The position numbers and the translations under genes were made by a program. Of a stretch of 64,000 nucleotides of DNA, positions 34,740 to 43,704 are shown one piece after another. The stretch's first letter is position 1. Every line of letters begins with the position of its first letter. The stretch spans positions 1,674,001 to 1,738,000 of the forward strand of contig NZ_CP013372.1 in the NCBI RefSeq assembly GCF_001522585.2, written 5' to 3'. A model generated the notes under the pieces. It worked only from the letters and a program-made list of their open reading frames with translations. It did no database searches and was not told the origin of the DNA. This stretch comes from Burkholderia sp. NRF60-BP8 (GTDB taxonomy: Bacteria; Pseudomonadota; Gammaproteobacteria; Burkholderiales; Burkholderiaceae).

Positions 34740-37037
34740 TCAATTCGCCATGAGCGATGCAATCTGCGCAGCGTCGAGCGCACCGCGATAGATGCGGAAA
34801 TCGTCGATCAGGCCGTTGAACGTGGCGTCGGCACTGTATTGCGATTTGCCCAGCCAGTTCTGCGTGGTACCGCCGAGGCGGAACGGCGCCTGGAACATCG
34901 CCGTGTTGGTGCTGACGGGCGTGCCGTCCACGTAGATCGTGCCGGTCGACCCCGACAGCGTGACGGCCACATGCACCCATCGCTTGCTCGGCAACTCGGC
35001 GGGGGCGTCGATGATCTGTTCCGGAGGGCCGTCGCCGGGGCCGTTGGCCGTCATCGCGAAGCGCATGCCGGCCCAGCCGTTGCGCGACTGCCCGCGTGGC
35101 GTGAACATCATGTAGCGGTGGAAGCCCGTGCCGAAGTCGAACAGGCGTGCCCACGTCTGCGAGCCGTTCCAGAACACCCAGCTGGCGATGGTGAAGTCCG
35201 ACACATCGGTCAGCACATCGTCGGGCAACGCCACATACGCGCCCGAGCCATTGAGCGAGACCGCGTTGCCGTTGCGCCCCGCTGCCCACGTTGCGCCGTT
35301 GAGCGTGCCGTTGCGCCCGTTGCCCGAACGATCGGCGGCCGTGGCGCCGCTGCCTTCATCGAAGGTGAGGTGCGCAAGCAGTTGCTGCGCCGTGATCACT
35401 TTCACTTCGTTGGAGTGCGCCGATTCGCCCGCAATCGTTTGCGCTGTCACGACATAAAAATACGTACCGGCACCGGCTGGCATGTCGGTATAGGTCAGCA
35501 GATCGGTGATCCCGCTCTGGATGGTGCTGTACGGTCCACCGGCAATGGTCGCGCGCTTGACGTTGTAGCTCGTGGCATCGCTGCTGCCCCACCACGACAG
35601 CACCACCTTGCCCGCGCTGGCGTAGCCGGTCAGGCCGGTCGGCGTGGCGGCAGCGGGGCCGGGGTCGAGCGTGCAGGTGAGCGTGCCGTAGCCGAGCTGG
35701 TCGAAGCCGCCGCTGTTGGGGCCGTAGTTGCCGCCGCCGCCTTCCGGCGCCACGAGTTCGGCTGCGCGCTTGGTGTAAGGCGCCGCCAGGCCTTTGCGGT
35801 TGATGTAATGGTTGGCCACCAGCGCCCAGCAGGGCCGCCCCAGCGCGCCGCCTTGCCCGCCGGCGGCGAACTGCGTCTGGATGACGCCGGCGCTGTTCTG
35901 GTACGTGACGAAAGGCACCGTGTAGAACGCGCCGTCTGCCTGCTTCAGGTTGGCCTTGGCCACGTATTCGGCGCCCGCCAGAAAGCGGTTGTTGTCGTAG
36001 CCGTACAGGTCGATGCCCTGATTCCACGCCATTTCGCAAATGGCACCCGTCAATGCAATGCCCAGCACACTGTGCCCCTGGTCCCGGCCGGCTTCCTGCC
36101 ATTGCCCGAGGTTGCCGGGGTGCATGTAGTACACGGCTTGCCGGATACAGCCGTTACTGCCGCCGGTCTTGAAATGGGTGACGGCCTCGTCGACGAGCCC
36201 GGCATCGTCGCACAGCACGCCGATGGCCAGGACGCACGCGACGTTGGCCAGTCCCCAGTTGGCCCAGTAGTGCGTGTCCATCGCGGTATCGATACGGGTC
36301 AGGAAAGCATGGCTGACCGGGTAGAAGACATTGCGCATCATCGCCTGAAACGCGGCGAGGCCGGCCGGGCTCCAGCCGCTGTAGCTGCGCATGATTTCGG
36401 CTACGTTGGCGAACTCGTAGCCATAGATGCCGGCGGCGAGTGCCACGTCGCTGCCGCCGAGCGTCGTCAGCGTCGAGGCCCATCGGTCCAGATACTCCAC
36501 TGCCTTGTCGGCGTAGCGCTTGTCGTCCGACACCTTCCAGCGCAGCGCGTCGCCGTAAGCGGCGGCGATGTCGTTGTAGAGGGCGCCGTAGTTCTGACCA
36601 TGCGTCGGATCGTTGCCGCGATAGATGCCGACCTGCGGGTTAGGGTTGTTCGTCAGGCGCGTGTGACCGTTGGCAACGAGCACGTTCCAGCTGTCGATCC
36701 ACGGGGAAGCTTGCGCGCCGACTTTCGCGCGCATGCGTTCGAAATCCGCGTCGGTATGCAGCAAGCCAGGATGCACGAAGGTGCGGGTTTGGGCAGTGCC
36801 TGCCGCCGTCGCACCCGCGCCGATACCGTCCGAAGCCGGGGCCACTGCGGACGCTTGGCCGCCGTTGTTTGCCGATGCACGCTCACCGCCTGTCACCGTG
36901 TTCCCGCCGTCACCGCCGCATCCGGCCAGAAGCGTTGCACCGAGCCCCATCACGAAATGGCGTCGGGCAATATTGTCGATGTCGCCGAGTGCGACGATTT
37001 CCTCGGACAGCATCGTCGATGCTCCTTTGTCTCGCAT
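34740..37037 (-). CDS. alginate-lyase-like, fibronectin-III and LamG multidomain lipoprotein
   Basis: A 765-residue exported protein. The N-terminus has a twin-arginine motif (A-R-R-H-F-V-M-G) followed by lipobox L-L-A-G-C. Residues about 85-440 match the alginate-lyase-type helical domain (H-Y-W-A-N-W-G; E-A-G-R-D-Q-G-H-S; A-W-N-Q-G-I-D-L-Y). A fibronectin-III-like domain follows at about 460-550 and a LamG/concanavalin-like domain at 555-765. It probably degrades an acidic polysaccharide outside the cell, with LamG binding the substrate; the exact sugar is unknown. It is the first gene of the pair with GH74. Confidence 0.88.
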   Translation of the reverse strand: MRDKGASTMLSEEIVALGDIDNIARRHFVMGLGATLLAGCGGDGGNTVTGGERASANNGGQASAVAPASDGIGAGATAAGTAQTRTFVHPGLLHTDADFERMRAKVGAQASPWIDSWNVLVANGHTRLTNNPNPQVGIYRGNDPTHGQNYGALYNDIAAAYGDALRWKVSDDKRYADKAVEYLDRWASTLTTLGGSDVALAAGIYGYEFANVAEIMRSYSGWSPAGLAAFQAMMRNVFYPVSHAFLTRIDTAMDTHYWANWGLANVACVLAIGVLCDDAGLVDEAVTHFKTGGSNGCIRQAVYYMHPGNLGQWQEAGRDQGHSVLGIALTGAICEMAWNQGIDLYGYDNNRFLAGAEYVAKANLKQADGAFYTVPFVTYQNSAGVIQTQFAAGGQGGALGRPCWALVANHYINRKGLAAPYTKRAAELVAPEGGGGNYGPNSGGFDQLGYGTLTCTLDPGPAAATPTGLTGYASAGKVVLSWWGSSDATSYNVKRATIAGGPYSTIQSGITDLLTYTDMPAGAGTYFYVVTAQTIAGESAHSNEVKVITAQQLLAHLTFDEGSGATAADRSGNGRNGTLNGATWAAGRNGNAVSLNGSGAYVALPDDVLTDVSDFTIASWVFWNGSQTWARLFDFGTGFHRYMMFTPRGQSRNGWAGMRFAMTANGPGDGPPEQIIDAPAELPSKRWVHVAVTLSGSTGTIYVDGTPVSTNTAMFQAPFRLGGTTQNWLGKSQYSADATFNGLIDDFRIYRGALDAAQIASLMAN

Positions 37038-37086
37038 GTCTGGATCCCCTGTTTTTAGCTTTCGTCAACGCGATAAAATGTACTAT

Positions 37087-37110
37087 CCGTTCCGTATTCA
37101 TCAGGAACGG
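37087..37110. repeat. inverted repeat upstream of polysaccharide operon
   Basis: CCGTTCC, a 10-base spacer, GGAACGG. It begins 50 bases upstream of the start at 37037, in the place of a promoter or operator. Confidence 0.45.
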
Positions 37111-37163
37111 GGTGCATTCTATCCAGTGAGATAGGGATCCAATCAAGCGGAAAATAACAAATT

Positions 37164-37193
37164 CACCGATGACACGCACTTGTCACATCGGTG
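37164..37193. repeat. inverted repeat CACCGATG/CATCGGTG
   Basis: CACCGATG(N14)CATCGGTG; with the inner ACA/TGT it can pair over 11 bp with a two-base bulge. It lies in the gene-free stretch 37038-37424 between two minus-strand operons. Regulatory function is possible; there is no T-run. Confidence 0.4.
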
Positions 37194-37424
37194 ATGCAGG
37201 GAGCGAGGAATGCGCGAAGCGGTCGGGTACAGCCGCAGAACCGAGCAAAGGTCGTCATCGTTTGCGAAGTACGAATGTCGCTTCATCGGCCGACACCGAC
37301 GCGAAACCTGAAAACTTCCACGGAATCCAGTCCATTTCCATTCGTGCTACGAAATAAAATCGTCACTGGCCATGATGTCGCGAAAGGCGGCGTCAATTCC
37401 CCCTGCAACGCCGGCACCGCCTCC

Positions 37425-38615
37425 CTACCGCCCCAACACCCGCTCCACCAACCTCACGAAATAACTCGCCCCCACCGGCAGCAACGCATCGTTGAAGTCG
37501 TAACTGGCGTTGTGCAGCAGGCAAGGCCCGCCGCCATGCCCATGCAAACGATGATCTCCCGCGCCATTCCCGAGAAACGCATAACAACCCGGCTTCTCGC
37601 GCAGCATGAACGAGAAATCCTCCGCCGCCATGGTCGGATCGACGGCTGCGTTCACATGCGCGTCGCCCACCAGCTCACGCATCACCGCCACCGCCACCGC
37701 AGTCTGCTCGGCGTCGTTCACGGTGGCCGGATACTGGCGCTGGAAATCCACCTCGCTCTCGCAATCGAAGGCTGCGGCCGTCGCGGCCACCACGGCGCGC
37801 ATGCGCGTCTCGATCAGGTCGAGCGTCGCATCGGAGAAAGTCCGCACCGTGCCGCCGAGCCACGCATCGGTCGGCACCACGTTCATCGCCTCGCCCGCAT
37901 GCACCTGCGTGACCGACAGCACCGCGCCGTCGATCGGATTTCGGTTGCGCGTGACGATCCCCTGCAGCGCATTCAGCACCTGGCCCGCCGCGAACACCGG
38001 ATCGCGGCCCAGGTGCGGCATGGCCGCGTGGCAGCCGGCACCGCGCAAGTCGATCCGGAACAGGCTGGTCGAGGCCATCAGCGGCCCCGGCCGCACCGCG
38101 AAATCGCCGGCCGCGATGCCGGGCCAGTTGTGCAACCCGAACACGGCATCCACCGGGAAACGCTCGAACAGGCCGTCGTCGATCATCGCGCGCGCGCCGC
38201 CGCCCGCTTCCTCGGCCGGCTGGAAGAACAACTGCACGGTGCCGTTGAACTCGCCATGCCGCGCCAGATGGCGCGCGGCCCCCAGCAGCATGGCGGTGTG
38301 GCCGTCGTGGCCGCACGCATGCATCGCGCCGGGCACCGTCGAACGATGCGCGAAGGTGTTGGCCTCCTGCACGGGCAGCGCATCCATGTCGGCGCGCAGG
38401 CCGATCGCGCGCGGGCCGCTGCCGCGCTTCAAGGTGCCGACCACGCCGGTGCGGCCGACGCCGCGCGTGACGGCATAACCCCATTGCTCGAGCCGCCCGG
38501 CAACGAGTTCGGCAGTGCGGAGCACGTCGAAGCCCACCTCGGGATGGGCGTGAATATCGCGGCGGATCGCCGTCAGTTCGTCTGCGTGCGCGACGATGGA
38601 ATCGATCAGTTTCAT
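37425..38615 (-). CDS. M20-family amidohydrolase (HipO/IAA-amino acid hydrolase type)
   Basis: A 396-residue metal-dependent amidohydrolase. The metal ligands are in A-C-G-H-D-G-H, F-Q-P-A-E-E (Glu pair), and the His of L-H-N-W; the lid/dimerisation domain lies in the middle (about 180-290). Relatives hydrolyse N-acyl amino acids, hippurate or auxin conjugates. It is the last gene of a four-gene operon with a dehydrogenase pair and a DUF3100 membrane protein, 78 bp behind the latter. An N-acylated substrate imported and then oxidised is the simplest reading, but it is unproven. Confidence 0.92.
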   Translation of the reverse strand: MKLIDSIVAHADELTAIRRDIHAHPEVGFDVLRTAELVAGRLEQWGYAVTRGVGRTGVVGTLKRGSGPRAIGLRADMDALPVQEANTFAHRSTVPGAMHACGHDGHTAMLLGAARHLARHGEFNGTVQLFFQPAEEAGGGARAMIDDGLFERFPVDAVFGLHNWPGIAAGDFAVRPGPLMASTSLFRIDLRGAGCHAAMPHLGRDPVFAAGQVLNALQGIVTRNRNPIDGAVLSVTQVHAGEAMNVVPTDAWLGGTVRTFSDATLDLIETRMRAVVAATAAAFDCESEVDFQRQYPATVNDAEQTAVAVAVMRELVGDAHVNAAVDPTMAAEDFSFMLREKPGCYAFLGNGAGDHRLHGHGGGPCLLHNASYDFNDALLPVGASYFVRLVERVLGR

Positions 38616-38693
38616 GCGGAGGGAAGCGCTTTTGTCGTCGTCGCGATACGGCGGCGGGCCGGTCCATGCCGGTCGCCGCCGCGCCGCGAGGCA

Positions 38694-40028
38694 TCAGATA
38701 TGGAACAGTTGCGCCACCAGGGTCGCGCCGATGAAGGTACCGGCATTGGCCACGAAGGACACCAGCACGATGCGCCAGCCGAGCCGACGGAACGCCGGGA
38801 TGTCCTTGGCGATCGACAGCCCCGCGAATACCAGCATCGGCGTGGTCACCCCGAGGAAATCGTTGTGCGAGCTGAGCGCGGCGATCTGCGAAGCCCACGG
38901 GCACCACGGCGAGGTCAGGAACATCGCCACCACCGATACCCAGCAGACCGCCGGAATCCGTCGCCCCGTCACACGCGCCAGCGCATCGCCGACGATCGTC
39001 GCGCACACCATGATCGCGATTCCCGGCAGTCCCGCGAGCGGCGTGGTGCCGTGGGCGATCCAGTCGCACACCAGCGCCATCGCGGCCGTCACGATCCAGG
39101 CCAGCAGCTTGCCGCCGTAGCCGAGCGCCGGCGCCTCGGTCCGCACGTCGCCCAGCGACGGGCTGGCCGCCTCGGGCTGCGCCGAGGCCTTGGTGGTGCG
39201 GCCGATCAGCGGCTCCAGCACGCGATAGCCCCAGACCGCGAGCGGCAGCGAGATGAACAGCGTGAAGTAGGTACCGATGGTGGTGGTGATCAGGTTGCTG
39301 GCCGCGGCGAACGCGAGCACCGATTTCGCCGTCTCCGGGCCCTGCTGCGCGGCGATCGCGCCCGAGGCGGCCGCCATCATGCTGCCCGAGCCGACGCCGG
39401 AGCCCATCGCCAGCGCGAGCGGATCGAAGATGCCGAGGCTGCTCACGAAACCCGCGAACACGGCGATGAACACTGCACCGAACACGGTGCCGGTCAGGTA
39501 CTCGGCCAGCACGCCGCGGCCCTCGGCCGAATCCATCCCGTACTTCTCGCCGATGATCGCCAGGCTCGGCTCGCGGCCCACCGAGAAGGTCGCGCCGATC
39601 GCCTCGCGTTTGATGCCGAGCAGCAACGCGAGCGGCAGGCCGAGCAGGATGGTGCCGACGAAGTGGCCGAATTCCTGGAAGGCCAGCGCCCAGCCCGCCG
39701 ACGCCAGCTTGGGCAGCGCGCTGCCCACCATCAGCCCGAGCTTGGAGACGAACAGCAGCAGCGCCGGCTGCAGGATCGCGGCCGCGAAGAATTGGTCGGG
39801 CACGCTCAGGCGCGCACTGCCGTTCCAGCGCGCGCTGGCCAGCCCTACCGCCGCGCCGAGCAGCAGCGCCCAGATCATCGGCAGCAGCACGACCTTGCCC
39901 GGCCCGAGCTTGAACGTGAACGAGCCGATCCATTCGGCGACCAGCAGGATGCCGGCCGCGTATAGCAGAACCTTGGCGGTGGCCGCGCCGCCCAGTTCGC
40001 GGCGCTCGATACCCAGTGCGTGTTCCAT
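38694..40028 (-). CDS. DUF3100 multi-pass membrane protein
   Basis: A 444-residue inner-membrane protein with about 12 hydrophobic segments, matching the DUF3100 family. Conserved stretches include G-P-G-K-V-V-L-L-P-M-I-W-A-L-L-L-G, F-S-V-G-R-E-P-S-L-A-I-I and G-S-G-V-G-S-G-S-M-M-A-A. The function is unknown; its place between catabolic enzymes points to transport of the operon's substrate. Confidence 0.85.
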   Translation of the reverse strand: MEHALGIERRELGGAATAKVLLYAAGILLVAEWIGSFTFKLGPGKVVLLPMIWALLLGAAVGLASARWNGSARLSVPDQFFAAAILQPALLLFVSKLGLMVGSALPKLASAGWALAFQEFGHFVGTILLGLPLALLLGIKREAIGATFSVGREPSLAIIGEKYGMDSAEGRGVLAEYLTGTVFGAVFIAVFAGFVSSLGIFDPLALAMGSGVGSGSMMAAASGAIAAQQGPETAKSVLAFAAASNLITTTIGTYFTLFISLPLAVWGYRVLEPLIGRTTKASAQPEAASPSLGDVRTEAPALGYGGKLLAWIVTAAMALVCDWIAHGTTPLAGLPGIAIMVCATIVGDALARVTGRRIPAVCWVSVVAMFLTSPWCPWASQIAALSSHNDFLGVTTPMLVFAGLSIAKDIPAFRRLGWRIVLVSFVANAGTFIGATLVAQLFHI

Positions 40029-40076
40029 GACGAGTCTCCCCTTGAAGCCCGGCTGCCGTCGAATGCGGGCCGGTGG

Positions 40077-41594
40077 TTACAGATAACCGAACGCGGTGGG
40101 CGGCGCTTCGGCCGTCTCGACCCACACGCTCTTGGTCTGCGTGTATTCGTACAGCGCCTCGACCCCGCTCGAGCGGCCGTAGCCGCTCATGCCGTAGCCG
40201 CCGAACGGCGATGCCACGTTGATGGTCTTGTAACCGTTGACCCAGAAGGTGCCGGCCTTCACCTGCGCGGCCACACGATGCGCGCGCGCCACGTCGGTGG
40301 TCCACGCCGCGCCGGCCAGGCCGAAGTCGGTGTCGTTGGCGATCGCGATCGCCTCATCCTCGGTGTCGAACGGGATGGCGGCCACCACCGGCCCGAAGAT
40401 CTCGGTGCGCGCCACATCCATCGCGTTCGACACGCCGGCCAGCACGGTGGGCGCCACGAAGTAGCCGCCGCTGCCCTCCGCGACGCGCCCGGGCGAGCCG
40501 CTGGCGAGCGTGGCGCCCGCCGCCACGCCGCTCTCGATCATCGACATCACGTGGTCGTACTGCTTGCGATTGTTGATCGGGCCCACCTCGGTCGCCTCGT
40601 CGAGCGGCGCGCCGACACGGATCTTCTTCGCCCCAGCCGCTACCATCGCGACGAACTCGTCGTAGACGGCGCGCTGCACCAGCAGACGCGAGCCGGCCAC
40701 GCAGCTCTGGCCCGCGCCGGCGAAGATCGCCGCCTGGGCAGTCAGCGCGGCGCGCTTGAGGTCGGCATCGGCGAACACGATATTGGCCGACTTGCCGCCC
40801 AGCTCCAGCACGCACGGCAGCACGCGGCGCGCGGCGGCCTCGGCGATGCGCGCGCCGGTGGCCGGCGAACCGACGAACACCACCTTGCCGACCACGCGAT
40901 GCGCGATCGCGGCCTGCCCGGCGGTGTGACCGAAACCGGCCAGCACGTTGACCAGGCCGCGCGGCAGCCCGGCCCGCTCGCCGAGCCTGGCGACCGCCAG
41001 CGACGTGAAGGGCGTCAGTTCCGAGGGCTTGAGCAGCACGCCGTTGCCCATCGCCACCGCGGGCGCCACCTGCCAGCCGCAGGTAAACACCGGCGCGTTC
41101 CAGGGCGTGATCTGCAGCACCACGCCGGCCGGCTCGCGGCGCGTGTAATTGAGGTGCGAGGTCGGCACCGGGATCACGCTGCCGTAGAACTTGTCGGTCC
41201 AGCCCGCGTAGTACTCGAACATCTCGGCGACCTTGCCCACCTCGCCCCGGCAGTCGCGGATCGGCTTGCCCGAGCCCAGCGCCTCCAGCCGCGCGATCGC
41301 CTCGGCCTCGGCGCGGATCGCGCGCGCCACCTCCTGCATCACGCGGCCGCGCGCGGCATGCGTGAGCGCCCACCATTCGCGCTGCGCGCGGCGCGCGCTT
41401 TCGGCCGCGTGGTCGATCGCGGCTGCGCCGGCGTCGCGATAGGCGAGCGTGGCCTCGCCCGTCGCCGCATCGTAAAGCTGGATCGTGTCGCCCCGGCCGG
41501 CGACGAGCTCGCCGTCGACATACGAGCCGATCGTGGCGGCACCGGGGAAGAAATGCGCGAAGGCGGCAAGCAACTGGTCTGCGTGCTGGGTCAT
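40077..41594 (-). CDS. NAD(P)-dependent aldehyde dehydrogenase
   Basis: A 505-residue ALDH. The oxyanion Asn is in I-T-P-W-N-A-P, the general-base Glu in L-E-L-G-G-K-S-A-N, and the catalytic Cys in G-Q-S-C-V-A-G-S-R. The C-terminal P-F-G-G-Y-G-M-S-G-Y-G-R is normal. It resembles the betaine-aldehyde/2-aminomuconate-semialdehyde branch. It is second in the operon, 54 bp after the hydroxyisobutyrate-type dehydrogenase. An alcohol-to-aldehyde-to-acid route with that partner is plausible. Confidence 0.93.
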   Translation of the reverse strand: MTQHADQLLAAFAHFFPGAATIGSYVDGELVAGRGDTIQLYDAATGEATLAYRDAGAAAIDHAAESARRAQREWWALTHAARGRVMQEVARAIRAEAEAIARLEALGSGKPIRDCRGEVGKVAEMFEYYAGWTDKFYGSVIPVPTSHLNYTRREPAGVVLQITPWNAPVFTCGWQVAPAVAMGNGVLLKPSELTPFTSLAVARLGERAGLPRGLVNVLAGFGHTAGQAAIAHRVVGKVVFVGSPATGARIAEAAARRVLPCVLELGGKSANIVFADADLKRAALTAQAAIFAGAGQSCVAGSRLLVQRAVYDEFVAMVAAGAKKIRVGAPLDEATEVGPINNRKQYDHVMSMIESGVAAGATLASGSPGRVAEGSGGYFVAPTVLAGVSNAMDVARTEIFGPVVAAIPFDTEDEAIAIANDTDFGLAGAAWTTDVARAHRVAAQVKAGTFWVNGYKTINVASPFGGYGMSGYGRSSGVEALYEYTQTKSVWVETAEAPPTAFGYL

Positions 41595-41648
41595 GTCAGG
41601 TGTCCGTGTATGTGAGTCGAGCGGGATCGCGGCGCGGGCTGCCGGGCC

Positions 41649-42521
41649 TCACGCCGGGTCGAGGAAGTCGACGATGCGGTTGAAGTCCTCGCCGTCGGCG
41701 ACGGATCCCTCGCTGGCGGCCCACACGCGCGCCGCCTCGCGCGCCACCGGCGCGACGCTGTCGAACTGGTCGAGCAGGCCCAGCGCGAGCCGCACGTCCT
41801 TGCGCATCAACTTCATCGTGAAACCGGAATCGAACTTGCCGTTGAAGATCCAGGTCGGGTAGTTCGTCAGCGTCGCGCTGTTGCGGCCGGAGCCGCCGTT
41901 GAGCGCCTCGACCAGCTTTTCCGGATCGACGCCGGCCGCGCGCGCGGTGCGCACCGCCTCGCTGGCGGCCAGCAGGTGCACGCCGGTCAGCAGGTTGTTG
42001 AGCAGCTTGGTGACGTGACCGGCGCCCACCGGGCCCACATGAACGCGCTTGGCGCTGATCGTCGCGAGAATCGGCTCGATGGCGGCGATATCGCTGTCCG
42101 AGCCGCCGAGCACCATGGTCATGGTGGCGGTAGCCGCGCCTTTCGGGCCGCCGCTCACCGGGCCGTCGACGAACCCAATGCCGCGCTCGGCCAGGGCCGC
42201 CGCCACGCGCCGCGTGCTGTCCGGATCGGCCGTGGTGGTGTCGATCACGATGGTGCCCGGTTTCGCGTGCTCGAGCACGCCGCCCGCGCCCAGCACCACC
42301 GCCTCGACCACCGCCGAGGTCGGCAGCGACAGCAGCAGCACGTCGGCGTCGCGCGCGATCTCGGCCACCGAATCGCGCGCCGACAGCACCGCCTGTTCGG
42401 CCAGCGCGAGCGCCACGCCGGGCGCCGCGTCATAGCCGAGCACCGTGTAGTCGCCGCGCCGCAGCGAACCCGCCATGCCGCGCCCCATGTTGCCCAGACC
42501 GATCACGCCCACCGTTTTCAT
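41649..42521 (-). CDS. 3-hydroxyisobutyrate dehydrogenase-family oxidoreductase
   Basis: A 290-residue beta-hydroxyacid dehydrogenase. The Rossmann motif is G-V-I-G-L-G-N-M-G-R-G, the substrate loop D-G-P-V-S-G-G-P-K-G-A, and the catalytic Lys lies in V-T-K-L-L-N-N. The family includes 3-hydroxyisobutyrate dehydrogenase and tartronate semialdehyde reductase; the exact substrate is not clear. It is the first gene of the four-gene operon, with GGGAG before the ATG, divergent from its likely regulator at 42666. Confidence 0.92.
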   Translation of the reverse strand: MKTVGVIGLGNMGRGMAGSLRRGDYTVLGYDAAPGVALALAEQAVLSARDSVAEIARDADVLLLSLPTSAVVEAVVLGAGGVLEHAKPGTIVIDTTTADPDSTRRVAAALAERGIGFVDGPVSGGPKGAATATMTMVLGGSDSDIAAIEPILATISAKRVHVGPVGAGHVTKLLNNLLTGVHLLAASEAVRTARAAGVDPEKLVEALNGGSGRNSATLTNYPTWIFNGKFDSGFTMKLMRKDVRLALGLLDQFDSVAPVAREAARVWAASEGSVADGEDFNRIVDFLDPA

Positions 42522-42625
42522 CCGACGACTCCCGATAGCTGTTGGTTCGAGGCCGGCGCGCCAGCTTGCGCCTACCCTGCATGGCTACGATGTTCGGTCC
42601 GGCGATCCGTATAATCAATCAACGC

Positions 42626-42655
42626 CAATATTGAGATTGTTCTCTTTTTTAGAAC
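42626..42655. promoter_or_regulatory. palindromes in divergent promoter
   Basis: CAATATTG (42626-42633) and GTTCT(N7)AGAAC (42639-42655) between the divergent LysR and dehydrogenase genes, where a LysR regulator would bind. Confidence 0.4.
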
Positions 42656-42665
42656 GCCAGGATCC

Positions 42666-43574
42666 ATGAGCGATACCCTCACCGACAGTCGGATCGTCTA
42701 TTTCTACGAGGCCGTGCGTTGCGGCACGATCCGCGCCGCGGCCGACTGGCTCGACGTGGCGCCCTCGGCCGTGAGCCGCCAGATCGGGCTGCTGGAGAAG
42801 GAGCTCGACGCCACGCTGATGGAGCGCCACGCGCGCGGCGTGACGCCCACCGAGGCGGGACGCTGCGTGATCGAGTATTTCCGCGAGCAGCTCGCGCACC
42901 GCGACGACCTGATCTCGCGTCTGCAGGAGCTGCGCGGGCTCAAGACCGGCCAGGTCAGCCTGGTGCTCGGCGAGGGCTTTGTCTCGGATCTACTGGCCGG
43001 GCCAATGCAGCAGTTCTGCCGGCAGTTCCCCGGGATCCGCGTCAACCTCGACGTGGGCAGCACCAACGACGTGATCCGCAAGATCTCGAACGACGAGGGC
43101 GAGATCGGCCTGGTGTACAACCCGCCCGCCGAGCCCAAGCTGGTGTCGCGCGCCTCGAAGCGGCAGCCGATGATGGCGATCGTCGGCCCCGATTTCCCGC
43201 GCCGCAGCCACAAGGTGCTGACGGTGCAGCAGCTCGCCACCTACCCGCTGGCGGCCACTCACCCGTCGTACGGCACACGACAGATGATGGAGGCCGTGGA
43301 ATACGCCGAGCGCGTGCGGCTCGCGCCGATCATCACCACCAATTCGTTCGCGATCCTGAAGGAGTTCGTGAAATCGGGGCTCGGCATCTCGGTGATGCCA
43401 GCCTTCGCGGTGACCGCCGAACTGCAGGCCAAGGAGCTGTTCGCGATCGAGATCGCGCATCCGATCCTCGAGAACGCCGAGGCGCACATGGTCACGCGCG
43501 TGGGCCGCAAGCTTTCGGTTGCCGCCAACAAGATGCTGCAGATGATGACGGGGCAGATGCGGGCGTTCCGGTAG
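42666..43574 (+). CDS. LysR-family transcriptional regulator
   Basis: A 302-residue LysR regulator with HTH T-I-R-A-A-A-D-W-L-D-V-A-P-S-A-V-S-R-Q-I and an effector domain with G-L-G-I-S-V-M-P-A-F-A. It is divergent from the dehydrogenase/ALDH/DUF3100/amidohydrolase operon and almost certainly controls it. AGGATCC precedes the ATG. Its Glu codons are nearly all GAG and its Ala codons mostly GCC, unlike the flanking genes, as in the operon it faces. Confidence 0.93.
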   Translation: MSDTLTDSRIVYFYEAVRCGTIRAAADWLDVAPSAVSRQIGLLEKELDATLMERHARGVTPTEAGRCVIEYFREQLAHRDDLISRLQELRGLKTGQVSLVLGEGFVSDLLAGPMQQFCRQFPGIRVNLDVGSTNDVIRKISNDEGEIGLVYNPPAEPKLVSRASKRQPMMAIVGPDFPRRSHKVLTVQQLATYPLAATHPSYGTRQMMEAVEYAERVRLAPIITTNSFAILKEFVKSGLGISVMPAFAVTAELQAKELFAIEIAHPILENAEAHMVTRVGRKLSVAANKMLQMMTGQMRAFR

Positions 43575-43704
43575 GGGGTTCTGGCCCGACTGGTGATTCT
43601 GCCCGCGACGCGAGGCTTCGGTCAGCGGCCTGCAACGGTCATCGAAGAAAAGGGAACGCTGCACGCCCGTGCCCTCATGGGCACATAACCAGAGCCAAAC
43701 GCCC

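Noticed and set aside
42639..42655. GTTCTCTTTTTTAGAAC as a terminator
   Set aside because: The T-run is in the loop, not after the stem, and the site is in a divergent promoter region; an operator is more likely.
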